From Oceanomicrobium pacificus (lineage in GTDB: Bacteria; Pseudomonadota; Alphaproteobacteria; Rhodobacterales; Rhodobacteraceae), in the NCBI RefSeq assembly GCF_009833495.1, contig NZ_WUWG01000001.1, forward strand, positions 62,001 through 126,000: DNA of 64,000 nt. The letters are read 5' to 3'. The position numbers and the translations under genes are program-made. Positions within the stretch are counted from its first letter, which is position 1. Every line of letters begins with the position of its first letter. Shown here piece by piece: positions 9,068 through 18,044 of this stretch. The notes below the pieces were generated by a model, which made no database searches, was not told where the DNA came from, and worked only from the letters and a program-made list of their open reading frames with translations.

Positions 9068-9928
9068 TCAGAAATCGAGGCCGAGATCGAGCGTCCGCGC
9101 CGAATGCGTGAGCGCCCCGGCCGAGATGTAATCCACGCCGGTCGCCGCGACCTCCGCAATCCGGTCGAGCGACATGTTGCCCGACGCTTCCGTCACAAGG
9201 CGGCCGCCCACCAGTTCGACCGCGCGGGCAAGCGTGGGCGTGTCCATATTGTCGAGCAGGACGACATGGGCGGTGCCCGCGTCCAGCACCTCCTGCAACT
9301 GGTCGAGCCGGTCGACCTCGATCTCCACCCGCACCATATGGCCCGCGCGCGCGGCCACGCGGTCGAGCACAGGCCGCACACCGCCCGCGGCCGCGATATG
9401 ATTGTCCTTGATCAGGATCGCATCGCTCAGCGCGAACCGGTGGTTTGCACCGCCGCCATGCAGGACGGCGCGCTTCTCCACGACCCGCAGACCGGGTGTC
9501 GTCTTGCGCGTGCAGGTGATCCGCGTCGGGTGACCGCCCGTTTCCGCCACAAAAGCGGCGGTCAGGGTGGCGATGCCCGACAGGCGGCCGGCAAAGTTGA
9601 GTGCGACACGCTCGGCCATCAGGATCGAGGCAGCAGCGCCCTCGATCTCCATCAGGCAGGTGCCGCGCTCGACCGCGGCCCCCTCGCCTACATGCTGGGT
9701 GATGGTCAGCGACGGGTCGACGGCGGCAAAAGTCAGCCGCGCCACCTGCAAGCCCGAAACACGGCCCGTTTCGCGTGCATTGAGCTGCGCACGGTAGCGG
9801 GTCGCAGGGTCGATGGTCGCCGCCGTGGTCAGGTCGCCCGCCTGGCCGAAATCCTCCTCCAGCGCGCGGGCGATGAGCGGGGTGAGCATCAGGTCGGGCA
9901 GATCGGGCACGGGCTGGGCTGCAGACAT
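9068..9928 (-). CDS. nadC: Nicotinate-nucleotide pyrophosphorylase (quinolinate phosphoribosyltransferase)
   Basis: Converts quinolinate and PRPP to nicotinate mononucleotide, CO2 and pyrophosphate, the third step of NAD synthesis from aspartate. The 286-residue protein has the expected EEDFGQAGDLTTAA start, the RKTTPGLRVVEKRAVLHGGG active-site segment with quinolinate-binding Arg/Lys/His, and LIKDNHI. VVLLDNMDTP and EASGNMSLDRI follow near the end. ATG 9926-9928 is preceded by GAGGAG. It follows nadB by one base, completing a nadA-nadB-nadC operon. Confidence 0.97.
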   Translation of the reverse strand: MSAAQPVPDLPDLMLTPLIARALEEDFGQAGDLTTAATIDPATRYRAQLNARETGRVSGLQVARLTFAAVDPSLTITQHVGEGAAVERGTCLMEIEGAAASILMAERVALNFAGRLSGIATLTAAFVAETGGHPTRITCTRKTTPGLRVVEKRAVLHGGGANHRFALSDAILIKDNHIAAAGGVRPVLDRVAARAGHMVRVEIEVDRLDQLQEVLDAGTAHVVLLDNMDTPTLARAVELVGGRLVTEASGNMSLDRIAEVAATGVDYISAGALTHSARTLDLGLDF

Positions 9929-9929
9929 G

Positions 9930-11507
9930 TCAGTCTCCTCGGGCGGCGTCTCGGATGGCGATGGCGTCGGCGAGCCGCAACCGTGTGCGGGCGGCCTGCG
10001 CCGGATCGGGGGTCGGAAAATCGCTGCGATAATGGCCGCCACGCGATTCCCGCCGCTGCAGGGCTGCCGCAGTGATGAGGGTCGCGGTCGCAATCATCGT
10101 GGCAAAGACAGGGTCGCGGCCCTCGGGCGCCGCGTCGAGGTCGGCGAGCAGGCGCAATGCTTCGCGCAAGCCTGCCGCATCGCGGACCACGCCGACATGG
10201 TCGGTCATGGCCTGCCGCAGACGCATCGTGGCGGCAGTCGTGTCGATTGCGGGTGCCGGCGGAAAATCGGGCTTGGGCACCGGTGGAACATTGTTCGCCG
10301 CAGGCGCCGCGCCAAGGCTGGCTGCGATATCCGCCGCGCAGGCGCGGCCGTAGACCAGCGCTTCCAGCAGGCCGTTCGACGCCAGGCGGTTCGCTCCGTG
10401 CAACCCGGTGGAGCTTGCCTCTCCGCAGACCCAGAGCCTGTCGAGACCGGCACGCCCCGATGCGTCCACGGCGACGCCGCCCATATGGTAATGCGCGGCG
10501 GCCGCCACGGGGATCGCCTCGGTCACCGGATCGATGCCCGCGGCCGCACAGGCCGCGGCCACATAGGGAAAGCGGGTCCCGATCTCCGCGCCGACGGCGC
10601 TGCGCGTGTCGAGGCAGGGCCGCATCCCGGCTTGTGTCTGGGCAAAGATGGCGCGGGCCACAACATCGCGCGGCGCCAGTTCGGCATCGGGATGGACCTC
10701 CGGCATGAACCGGTGGCCATTGCGGTCGATGAGCACCGCCCCCTCGCCGCGCAACGCTTCGGTTGCAAGCGGCGCCGGGTCGAGCCCGACATCCATGGCC
10801 GTGGGGTGGAACTGGACGAATTCGGGATCGGCAATCACAGCGCCAGCACGGGCCGCCGCGCCGATCACCTGCCCGCGAATGCGCGACGGGTTGGTGGTGA
10901 GCGCGTAGAGCCCGCCCGATCCGCCGCCCGCGAGCAGCACCGCAGGTGCCGTCAGGCGAACGGGCTCGCCGCCGCCCGCAGCCGGCAGCAGGTCCACGCC
11001 GGTGACGCCCCCGTCCCCGGTCGCCAGCCCGCAGACGAGCACCCCGTCCATGACCTGCACCGAGGGGCAGTCGCGAACCTCCTCGATCAGCGTTTCCATA
11101 ATTTCACGGCCCGCCTGGTCGCCCTTCACACGGACCACGCGGGCGATGGAATGGGCCGCCTCGCGCGACAGGACATAGCGCCCGGCATCGTCGCGGTCGA
11201 AGGGCGTTCCGAAATCCGTGAGTTGCGCAATATGGTCCGGTGCTTCGCCGGTGACGCTCGCAGCCACCTGCGCATCGACAATACCGGCGCCCGCCGCGAC
11301 CGTATCGGCCGCATGGGCCGCGGGGCTGTCGCTGCGGTCCATCGCCGCCGCAACACCGCCCTGCGCCCAGGCGGAACTCGCCCCGGTGCCGAGCGGATCG
11401 GGTGTCAGCACAAGAACCGGGCGCGGCGCAAGGTGAAGCGCGGCATAGAGCCCCGCCAGCCCCGCCCCGACGATGACGACGCGGTCGGTCGCCAGCGCGG
11501 CGCTCAC
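9930..11507 (-). CDS. nadB: L-aspartate oxidase
   Basis: FAD enzyme that oxidises L-aspartate to iminoaspartate, the substrate of NadA. The 525-residue protein begins with the dinucleotide fold [16 protein letters not shown]. Characteristic segments are [41 protein letters not shown] and [14 protein letters not shown], all features of the succinate dehydrogenase/aspartate oxidase flavoprotein family. The GTG start at 11505-11507 overlaps the nadA stop by four bases (GTGA). Confidence 0.97.
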   Translation of the reverse strand: MSAALATDRVVIVGAGLAGLYAALHLAPRPVLVLTPDPLGTGASSAWAQGGVAAAMDRSDSPAAHAADTVAAGAGIVDAQVAASVTGEAPDHIAQLTDFGTPFDRDDAGRYVLSREAAHSIARVVRVKGDQAGREIMETLIEEVRDCPSVQVMDGVLVCGLATGDGGVTGVDLLPAAGGGEPVRLTAPAVLLAGGGSGGLYALTTNPSRIRGQVIGAAARAGAVIADPEFVQFHPTAMDVGLDPAPLATEALRGEGAVLIDRNGHRFMPEVHPDAELAPRDVVARAIFAQTQAGMRPCLDTRSAVGAEIGTRFPYVAAACAAAGIDPVTEAIPVAAAAHYHMGGVAVDASGRAGLDRLWVCGEASSTGLHGANRLASNGLLEALVYGRACAADIAASLGAAPAANNVPPVPKPDFPPAPAIDTTAATMRLRQAMTDHVGVVRDAAGLREALRLLADLDAAPEGRDPVFATMIATATLITAAALQRRESRGGHYRSDFPTPDPAQAARTRLRLADAIAIRDAARGD

Positions 11508-12553
11508 ACGTTCAGCCGCTGGCTGAGGTCGATCATCCGCTCCACTGCGGCGCGCGCGGGCTCCAGATGCTCTGCCGGCACGGTCACTTCCTCCCCCATG
11601 CGGTGAAGCGACCAGAGGATCTTCTCCAGCGTGATTTTCTTCATGTAGGGGCAGAGGTTACAGGGCTTCGCAAATTCCACATCCGGCACGCTGTCGGCAA
11701 TGTTGGAGGCCATGGAACATTCGGTCACCAGCATGACTTTTTCGGGCCGGTTGTCACGCACCCAGTCGATCATGCCGCTGGTGGAGCCGGTATAGTCCGC
11801 TTCCTCGGCCACCTCGGGCTGGCATTCGGGATGGGCGATGATCTTCAGGCCCGGATCGTGGGCCCGGTATTCACGCAGTTCCGCTGCGGTATACTGCTCA
11901 TGCACGATGCAACTGCCCTGCCAGTAGACGACCCGCTTGCGGCTTTCGCGGGCCACGTTCTGGGCTAGGAACCCGTCCGGCGTCATGATGACCGTATCGC
12001 CCTCCATCGCATCGACGATCTGCACTGCGTTTGCGCTGGTGCAGCAGATATCAGACGCCGCCTTCACCGCCGCCGTGGTGTTCACGTAGGACACGACCGG
12101 CGCACCGGGATATTCCGCGCGCATCCGCGCAATGTCGGCGGACGTGACCGAGGCCGCGAGCGAACAGCCGGCGGTCGCATCGGGGATCAGCACGGTTTTC
12201 TGCGGGTTCAGGATTTTCGAGGTCTCGGCCATGAAATGTACGCCGCATTGCACGATCACCTCGGCATCGACCTTGGTCGCCGCAATGGCCAGTTGCAGAC
12301 TGTCGCCGACCACATCGGCTACCCCGTGATAGATCTGCGGGGTCATGTAATTGTGCGCGAGGATGACGGCGTTCCGCTCGGCTTTCAGCCGGTTGATCGC
12401 GCGGATATAGGGTGCGTATCCGGCAAATTCGACCTCTGGCAGGACCCTGTCGACGCGCTCGTAAATGTCGCGCATCTCGTCCACGAGGGTCAGCGACGGT
12501 TCAAGGTCATAGCTGGCCGCAAGTTCGGCCGACATGTCCTGCAGGTTCAGCAT
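11504..12553 (-). CDS. nadA: Quinolinate synthase
   Basis: [4Fe-4S] enzyme that condenses iminoaspartate with dihydroxyacetone phosphate to quinolinate. In the 349-residue product, [20 protein letters not shown] holds the catalytic HxYM region, and the three cluster cysteines are expected in [17 protein letters not shown] and [12 protein letters not shown]. It is the first gene of the nadABC operon, 66 bases downstream of nasA on the same strand, so readthrough from the nitrate operon is possible. Confidence 0.97.
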   Translation of the reverse strand: MLNLQDMSAELAASYDLEPSLTLVDEMRDIYERVDRVLPEVEFAGYAPYIRAINRLKAERNAVILAHNYMTPQIYHGVADVVGDSLQLAIAATKVDAEVIVQCGVHFMAETSKILNPQKTVLIPDATAGCSLAASVTSADIARMRAEYPGAPVVSYVNTTAAVKAASDICCTSANAVQIVDAMEGDTVIMTPDGFLAQNVARESRKRVVYWQGSCIVHEQYTAAELREYRAHDPGLKIIAHPECQPEVAEEADYTGSTSGMIDWVRDNRPEKVMLVTECSMASNIADSVPDVEFAKPCNLCPYMKKITLEKILWSLHRMGEEVTVPAEHLEPARAAVERMIDLSQRLNV

Positions 12554-12619
12554 GAAATGCCCTTTCGCGAGGTTCCCGCCTGCCTTCTACATGGCTGACG
12601 GCGGGAAGCAAAGGGGCGG

Positions 12620-15271
12620 CTATTCCGCCGCCAGTCTCGCAGTTGAACGCGCCAGCAGCGCGTCCAGTTCCGGCTTGCAGGAGCCGCAATTGGTACCGGC
12701 TTGCAGGGCGGCGCCGATCTCGTCCACCGATGACAGGCCCTGCTCGGCAATCGCCTGCCGGATCGTGTTCATCCCGACGCCGAAACAGGCACAGACCGTC
12801 GGCCCCGGATCGGGTCGGTCGGCACCGGGCCGGCCGGCAAGAAGGTCCGCCGGTCCGGTATCGCCATAGGCATCCCGCAGCCATGCACGGCTGACCGGCA
12901 CCGGCTCGGCCGCCGTGAAGATCGCGGCCACGACCCGCCCGTCCTTGCGGCACACGGCGCGATAGCCGCCGCCCGACCTATCCTCCACCTCGATCAGATC
13001 GGCACCCGCCGGCAAGCCGGCAAGCCTGCGAAAGAAGGCGGCCATGTCGGCGGGCGCTTCTGGTGCGGCAAACTCCATCTGCGCGCCGCCTGCCAGCGCG
13101 GCCCGGGCCCAGTATGGCGTGTCGGGGGCGACGAGCCCCGCGCCCAGCGCAAAGCCGTAGAAGGACCAGGCACATTTCGACAGATGGACGGGCGCGGATT
13201 TCAGCGCCGGCTGGCCCGAGACCGGATCGCGGTCGGGCGCGACCAGCGCGTCGACGCGGGCATCGGCTGCGAACTGTCCCGACCAGTGCATCGGGGCAAA
13301 GAGCGTGCCGGGCCGCACACGGGACGTGACGAGCGCACGCAGCGTGGCCGTGGAGCCCTGCCCCGAGACGGTCACGATATCGGCCGGACCGATGCCGCGC
13401 CGCGCCGCATCCTCGGGATGGATTTCAAGGAAAGGTTCGGCAATGTGACGGGTGAGCACCTCGGCCTGCCCGCTGCGGGTCATCGTGTGCCACTGGTCCC
13501 GGATGCGCCCTGTGTTGAGCAGAAGCGCCCCCCCCTGCGGCTCAAGCTCGGGCCCTGCGGCCACCGCAACCGCCCGCGGACGGCCCGATGGGGTGAAATA
13601 GTCGCCGTCACCAAACATCCGGTCGGTGCCCGCTCCGCCCGGTGCCACCGGCCATTGCACAGGCCGGAGCGCGTCATATCCCGCACGGTCGAGCCCGGCG
13701 AGCCCGGTCAGATCGAGGTCGCGGCCGAAACGGCGGCTTAGCGCCGTCATGCCGGCATATTCCGCGAAAATCGCGTGCGGACCGCCAAAGTCGAAACCCG
13801 CGCCGAACCCCATCGCCCGCGCCACGTCACAGATGATCTGCCAGTCGGGGCGCGCCTGACCGGGCGCGGGGCAGAATGCCCGCTGGCGCGAGATGCGGCG
13901 CTCCGAATTTGTCACCGTGCCGTCCTTCTCGCCCCATCCGGCGGCAGGCAGGAGCACATCGGCCAGTTCGGCCGTGTCGGTGTCGGCTGTCACGTCGCTG
14001 ACGACGGTGAAGTCACAGGCCGCAATCGCGTCCCGCACATGGTCGGCCCGTGGCAGCGACACGGCCGGATTCGTTCCCATGATCCAGAGCGCGCGCACCT
14101 GCCCGCTGGCACAGGCATCGAAAAGGTCCACCGCCTTCAGTCCGGCGCTTTGCGGCAGCGGCCCGCAGGACCAGTAATCCTGCACAGCGGCGCGATGCGC
14201 GGCATTTTCAAGATCGAGATGACAGGCGAGCATGTTGGCAAGCCCGCCAACCTCGCGCCCGCCCATCGCGTTGGGCTGGCCGGTGACCGAAAACGGCCCC
14301 ATCCCGACCCGTCCGATCCGGCCCGTGGCAAGGTGGCAGTTCAGGATCGCATTGACCTTGTCGGTCCCGTTGCGCGCCTGGTTGACCCCTTGCGAATAGA
14401 CGGTGACGACGCGCTCCGTCCCGGCCCATTCCGCGAAGAAGGCCGCGATTTCGCCTGTCGACAGGCCGCACCGCTCGGCCAGTCCGGCAGCCGCGTCGGA
14501 TGCGGCAAGTGCGAGCGCATCAGCCAGCCCTTCGACCGCATCGATCGCGCCTGCCGCCAGATGGCCGCGATCGGCCAGATGGTGCAGGAGCCCGTTGAAC
14601 AGGCTCGTATCACTGCCGGGTCGCAGCGCCAGATGCAGGTCCGACTGGTCGGCTGTCACGGTCCGGCGGGGGTCGATGGTCACGATCCGCGTGCCGCGCT
14701 TGTCCCGCGCCGCCATGAGCCGTTGGTGCAGCACCGGATGACACCAGGCAAGGTTCGATCCGACCAAGACGACCAGATCGGCTTCCTCCAGATCCTCGTA
14801 GCAGCCGGGAACGGTGTCCGAGCCGAAGGCGCGCTTGTGCCCCGCCACCGAGGACGCCATGCAAAGCCTTGAATTCGTGTCGATATTCGCCGAGCCGATA
14901 AAACCCTTCATCAGCTTGTTGGCGACATAATAATCCTCGGTCAGCAACTGGCCCGAGACATAGAAAGCGACGCTGTCGGGCCCATGTCGGGCGATCGTGT
15001 CCGCAAACCGAGCGGCGACAAGGGCGGTCGCATCCACCCAGCTCGACCGCTGACCGGCGATCAGCGGATCGAGAAGCCGGCCCTCAGCCCCGAGCGTCGC
15101 GCCCAGTGCCGATCCCTTGGAACAGAGCCGCCCGAAATTGGCCGGATGGTCCGGGTCACCGGCAATCGCGGTCCCACCGTCCGCCTCGGGCGTCGCCAGA
15201 ACCCCGCACCCGACACCGCAATAGGCGCAGGTCGTGCGGACCGGCGCGCCGGTGCCTGCCGGTCCGCTCAT
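12620..15271 (-). CDS. nasA: Assimilatory nitrate reductase, molybdopterin catalytic subunit
   Basis: Reduces nitrate to nitrite in the cytoplasm with a Mo-bis-MGD cofactor. The N-terminal cluster motif is TCAYCGVGCGV, then a distant Cys in RLCSKG (residues about 15-50). Typical features follow: SGQLLTEDYYVANKLMKGF, NSRLCMASSVAGHKRAFG, VTVYSQGVNQARNGTD and the C-terminal molydopterin dinucleotide domain with LLLNTGRIRDQWHTMTRSG. Residues about 825-870 form an extra BFD-like [2Fe-2S] domain (VCACFGVGMNTIRQAI, TNCGSCKPEL). No dedicated NAD(P)H-dependent reductase subunit (NasB/NasC type) is encoded beside it. It overlaps nirD by four bases. Confidence 0.95.
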   Translation of the reverse strand: MSGPAGTGAPVRTTCAYCGVGCGVLATPEADGGTAIAGDPDHPANFGRLCSKGSALGATLGAEGRLLDPLIAGQRSSWVDATALVAARFADTIARHGPDSVAFYVSGQLLTEDYYVANKLMKGFIGSANIDTNSRLCMASSVAGHKRAFGSDTVPGCYEDLEEADLVVLVGSNLAWCHPVLHQRLMAARDKRGTRIVTIDPRRTVTADQSDLHLALRPGSDTSLFNGLLHHLADRGHLAAGAIDAVEGLADALALAASDAAAGLAERCGLSTGEIAAFFAEWAGTERVVTVYSQGVNQARNGTDKVNAILNCHLATGRIGRVGMGPFSVTGQPNAMGGREVGGLANMLACHLDLENAAHRAAVQDYWSCGPLPQSAGLKAVDLFDACASGQVRALWIMGTNPAVSLPRADHVRDAIAACDFTVVSDVTADTDTAELADVLLPAAGWGEKDGTVTNSERRISRQRAFCPAPGQARPDWQIICDVARAMGFGAGFDFGGPHAIFAEYAGMTALSRRFGRDLDLTGLAGLDRAGYDALRPVQWPVAPGGAGTDRMFGDGDYFTPSGRPRAVAVAAGPELEPQGGALLLNTGRIRDQWHTMTRSGQAEVLTRHIAEPFLEIHPEDAARRGIGPADIVTVSGQGSTATLRALVTSRVRPGTLFAPMHWSGQFAADARVDALVAPDRDPVSGQPALKSAPVHLSKCAWSFYGFALGAGLVAPDTPYWARAALAGGAQMEFAAPEAPADMAAFFRRLAGLPAGADLIEVEDRSGGGYRAVCRKDGRVVAAIFTAAEPVPVSRAWLRDAYGDTGPADLLAGRPGADRPDPGPTVCACFGVGMNTIRQAIAEQGLSSVDEIGAALQAGTNCGSCKPELDALLARSTARLAAE

Positions 15272-15606
15272 TCCGCGGCGACCTGTGGTGCAAGTGCCGC
15301 GCGGTCGAGCAGGATGCGCCCGGCCTCCACCCGCACCGGATAGGTGCGCACCGCGCCCTCGTCGGCGCCCTGCGCCTGACCGGTGTTGAGGTCGAAAACC
15401 CAGTTGTGGAGCGGGCAGGTCACCTGCTCGCCATGCTGGATGCCGTTCGACAGGGGCCCGCCCTTGTGCGGACAGGCATCGTCAAGCGCAAAGACCTTGT
15501 CCTCGGCGGTGCGGAAGACGGCGATACAGCCGAAATGCGTCTTCACCAGCCGGGCGGCCTGACGCGGGATATCCTCCAGCGCGCCGATATCGATCGCGGT
15601 CGTCAT
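15268..15606 (-). CDS. nirD: Nitrite reductase [NAD(P)H] small subunit, Rieske-like
   Basis: The 112-residue partner of NirB. Unlike many enterobacterial NirD proteins it keeps a complete Rieske [2Fe-2S] binding pair: DDACPHKGGP and TCPLHNWVFDLNTG, the CxH...CxxH pattern. Start ATG 15604-15606 overlaps the nirB stop (ATGA), and its own stop overlaps the nasA start. Confidence 0.95.
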   Translation of the reverse strand: MTTAIDIGALEDIPRQAARLVKTHFGCIAVFRTAEDKVFALDDACPHKGGPLSNGIQHGEQVTCPLHNWVFDLNTGQAQGADEGAVRTYPVRVEAGRILLDRAALAPQVAAE

Positions 15607-18044
15607 TCTGCTGCCACCTGTGTCAGGTCCGCCAACGGGCGGTATTCATGAGAATCCGTGCCGGCAACACGTGCTGCCCACGGGTCTTTCTGGAAGATGC
15701 GCTGGGCATGGAAGAACCGGTCGGCGAGTGCCTTGCGGCTGTCCGCATCCTCGACCACGCGCGCCTTGACCCAGTCGAGCCCGACCTTGGCGATCCATTT
15801 GTAAGGCCGGTGCAGATATTGCGCATTCTCGCGGTAGAGCTGGTAGAAAGCCGCGCAATATTCGATGGCTTCTTCCTCGGTTTCCACCTGTGCGAGCAGG
15901 TCGGTCTGGCGCACGTCCATGCCGGCCGCCCCGCCAACATGCAGCTGGTAGCCCGAATCCACGCAAACCACGCCGAAATCCTTGCAGGTCGCTTCCGCAC
16001 AGTTGCGCGGACAGCCCGACACGGCGAGTTTGAACTTGTGCGGCGACCAGGCACCCCAGAGCGCCTTTTCAAGCTTGATGCCAAGCCCCGTGCTGTCCTG
16101 CGTCCCGAAACGGCAATGTTCCGAACCGACGCAGGTTTTCACGGTGCGCAGCCCCTTGGCATAGGCATGGCCTGACACCATGCCGGCGTCGTTCAGATCG
16201 GACCAGATTGCGGGCAGGTCCTCCTTGCGGACGCCGAGCAGATCGATCCGCTGGCCGCCCGTGACCTTCACGGTCGGCACGTTGAACTTCTCCGCCGCAT
16301 CCGCGATGGCGCGCAGTTCCTGCGGCGTGGTGATCCCGCCCCACATGCGCGGCACGACCGAATAGGTGCCATCTTTCTGGATGTTGGCGTGGACGCGCTC
16401 GTTGATGAACCGGCTTTGGCCGTGATCGCGGTAGTCGTCGGGCCATGCGCAGAGCAGGTAATAGTTGAGCGCCGGGCGGCAGGAGGCGCAGCCGCCCGAG
16501 CTTTTCCAGCCCATCGCCTGCATCACCGCCGGGATCGACTTCAACGCCTGTGCGACGATCATCCGGCGCACATCGTCATGGCTGTGATCGGTGCATTTGC
16601 ACATGCCCGCCGCCTGCGGCAGCACGAAATCGTCGCCGAGCGTGAGCGCGACCACCTGTTCTGTCAGACCCGCGCAGGTCCCGCAGGATGTGCTGGCCTT
16701 GGTGACCGCCTTGACCGCGTCGAGCGAGGTCGCGCCCGCCTCGATTGCCGCGATGATCGTGCCTTTGGATACGCCGTTGCAACCGCAAATCTCTGCCTCA
16801 TCCGGCAAGGCTGCAACGGCTGCCATAGGGTCCGCGTCGGCCCCCGCGGCAAATCCCGGTCCGAAGATGAGCACATCGCGGATCTCGGAGATATCCTCCT
16901 TGTCCTTCAGCTTCTGCAGGAACCAGGCGCCGTCGCTCGTGTCGCCATACATGACGACACCGATGATCCGGTTGTCGCGGATCACGAGCCGCTTGTAGAT
17001 GCCTTGCGTGGCGTCGCGGTAGACGATTTCCTCTCGGCCGCCGCCTTCGGCAAAGTCGCCGGCGGAGAAGAGATCCACGCCCGTGACCTTCAGCTTGGTG
17101 GAGATTTCCACCGGCTCGAACCGTTCATGGAACCCCAGCATGTTGCGCGCGGCCACGCGGGCCATGTCATAGAGCGGTGCGACCAGCCCGTAGCAGCTTC
17201 CCGCATGTTCCACGCATTCGCCGATCGCGAACACTTCGGGATCGTCGGTCTTCATCTCGTCATTGACCAGAAGCCCGCGATTGTATTTCAGGCCCGCCGC
17301 CTGGGCGAGGCCGAAATTCGGCCGGATGCCGACCGCCATGACGACCATGTCGGCGGCGAGCACGGTCCCGTCTTCGAGATGCACCGCCTCGACCTTGCCC
17401 TCGCCCACGATCTCTTTCGTGTTGGCGCCGCAGAGCACACGGATGCCGCGGTTCTCCAGTTCGCGCTGCAAGAGATAGCCCGCAGATGCGTCGAGCTGGC
17501 GCTCCATCAGGTGTCCCATCAGATGCACGACGGTCACCTCCATACCGCGCATCGACAGGCCTGCGGCCGCCTCCAGCCCCAGAAGTCCGCCGCCGATCAC
17601 CACGGCCTTGGCACCCGGGCGCTCGGCATAGCCGATCATCCGGTTCACGTCGCCGAGGTCGCGATAGGCGAGCACGCCGTCGAGGTCCCGCCCCGGCACC
17701 GGGATGATGAAGGGCGAGGATCCGGTGGCGATCAGGAGCTTGTCATAGGGCGTCTCGCCCTTCTCGCTTATGACAACCTTGCGCATCCGGTCGATGCCCG
17801 TGACCAGTTCGCCGAACCGGCAGGTGACGCCGTGGCTTTCATACCAGTCCGCATCGTGGGTCACGATTTCCTCGAACTGCTTTTCGCCCGAGAGCACCGG
17901 CGAGAGCATGATGCGGTTGTAATTGCCCCGCGGCTCGGCGCCGAAAAGCGTGATGTCGTAGATTTCGTCATTGGCTTCGAGCAGATGTTCCATCGCCCGG
18001 CCCGACGCCATACCGGCGCCGATGACAACCAGTTTCATCGCCAT
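15603..18044 (-). CDS. nirB: Nitrite reductase [NAD(P)H] large subunit (siroheme enzyme)
   Basis: Six-electron reduction of nitrite to ammonium. The 813-residue protein opens with a pyridine-nucleotide disulfide oxidoreductase half (VVIGAGMASG; a second fold at KAVVIGGGLLGLEAAAGL). Two BFD-like [2Fe-2S] elements follow: EICGCNGVSKG with STSCGTCAGL, and GMCKCTDHSH with GGCASCRPAL. The C-terminal half binds [4Fe-4S]-siroheme through KTCVGSEHCRFG and VSGCPRNCAEATC (CxxxxxC and CxxxC). The ATG at 18042-18044 overlaps the nrtCD stop; ATG 18036-18038 is an alternative. No siroheme synthase gene is in the window. Confidence 0.96.
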   Translation of the reverse strand: MAMKLVVIGAGMASGRAMEHLLEANDEIYDITLFGAEPRGNYNRIMLSPVLSGEKQFEEIVTHDADWYESHGVTCRFGELVTGIDRMRKVVISEKGETPYDKLLIATGSSPFIIPVPGRDLDGVLAYRDLGDVNRMIGYAERPGAKAVVIGGGLLGLEAAAGLSMRGMEVTVVHLMGHLMERQLDASAGYLLQRELENRGIRVLCGANTKEIVGEGKVEAVHLEDGTVLAADMVVMAVGIRPNFGLAQAAGLKYNRGLLVNDEMKTDDPEVFAIGECVEHAGSCYGLVAPLYDMARVAARNMLGFHERFEPVEISTKLKVTGVDLFSAGDFAEGGGREEIVYRDATQGIYKRLVIRDNRIIGVVMYGDTSDGAWFLQKLKDKEDISEIRDVLIFGPGFAAGADADPMAAVAALPDEAEICGCNGVSKGTIIAAIEAGATSLDAVKAVTKASTSCGTCAGLTEQVVALTLGDDFVLPQAAGMCKCTDHSHDDVRRMIVAQALKSIPAVMQAMGWKSSGGCASCRPALNYYLLCAWPDDYRDHGQSRFINERVHANIQKDGTYSVVPRMWGGITTPQELRAIADAAEKFNVPTVKVTGGQRIDLLGVRKEDLPAIWSDLNDAGMVSGHAYAKGLRTVKTCVGSEHCRFGTQDSTGLGIKLEKALWGAWSPHKFKLAVSGCPRNCAEATCKDFGVVCVDSGYQLHVGGAAGMDVRQTDLLAQVETEEEAIEYCAAFYQLYRENAQYLHRPYKWIAKVGLDWVKARVVEDADSRKALADRFFHAQRIFQKDPWAARVAGTDSHEYRPLADLTQVAAE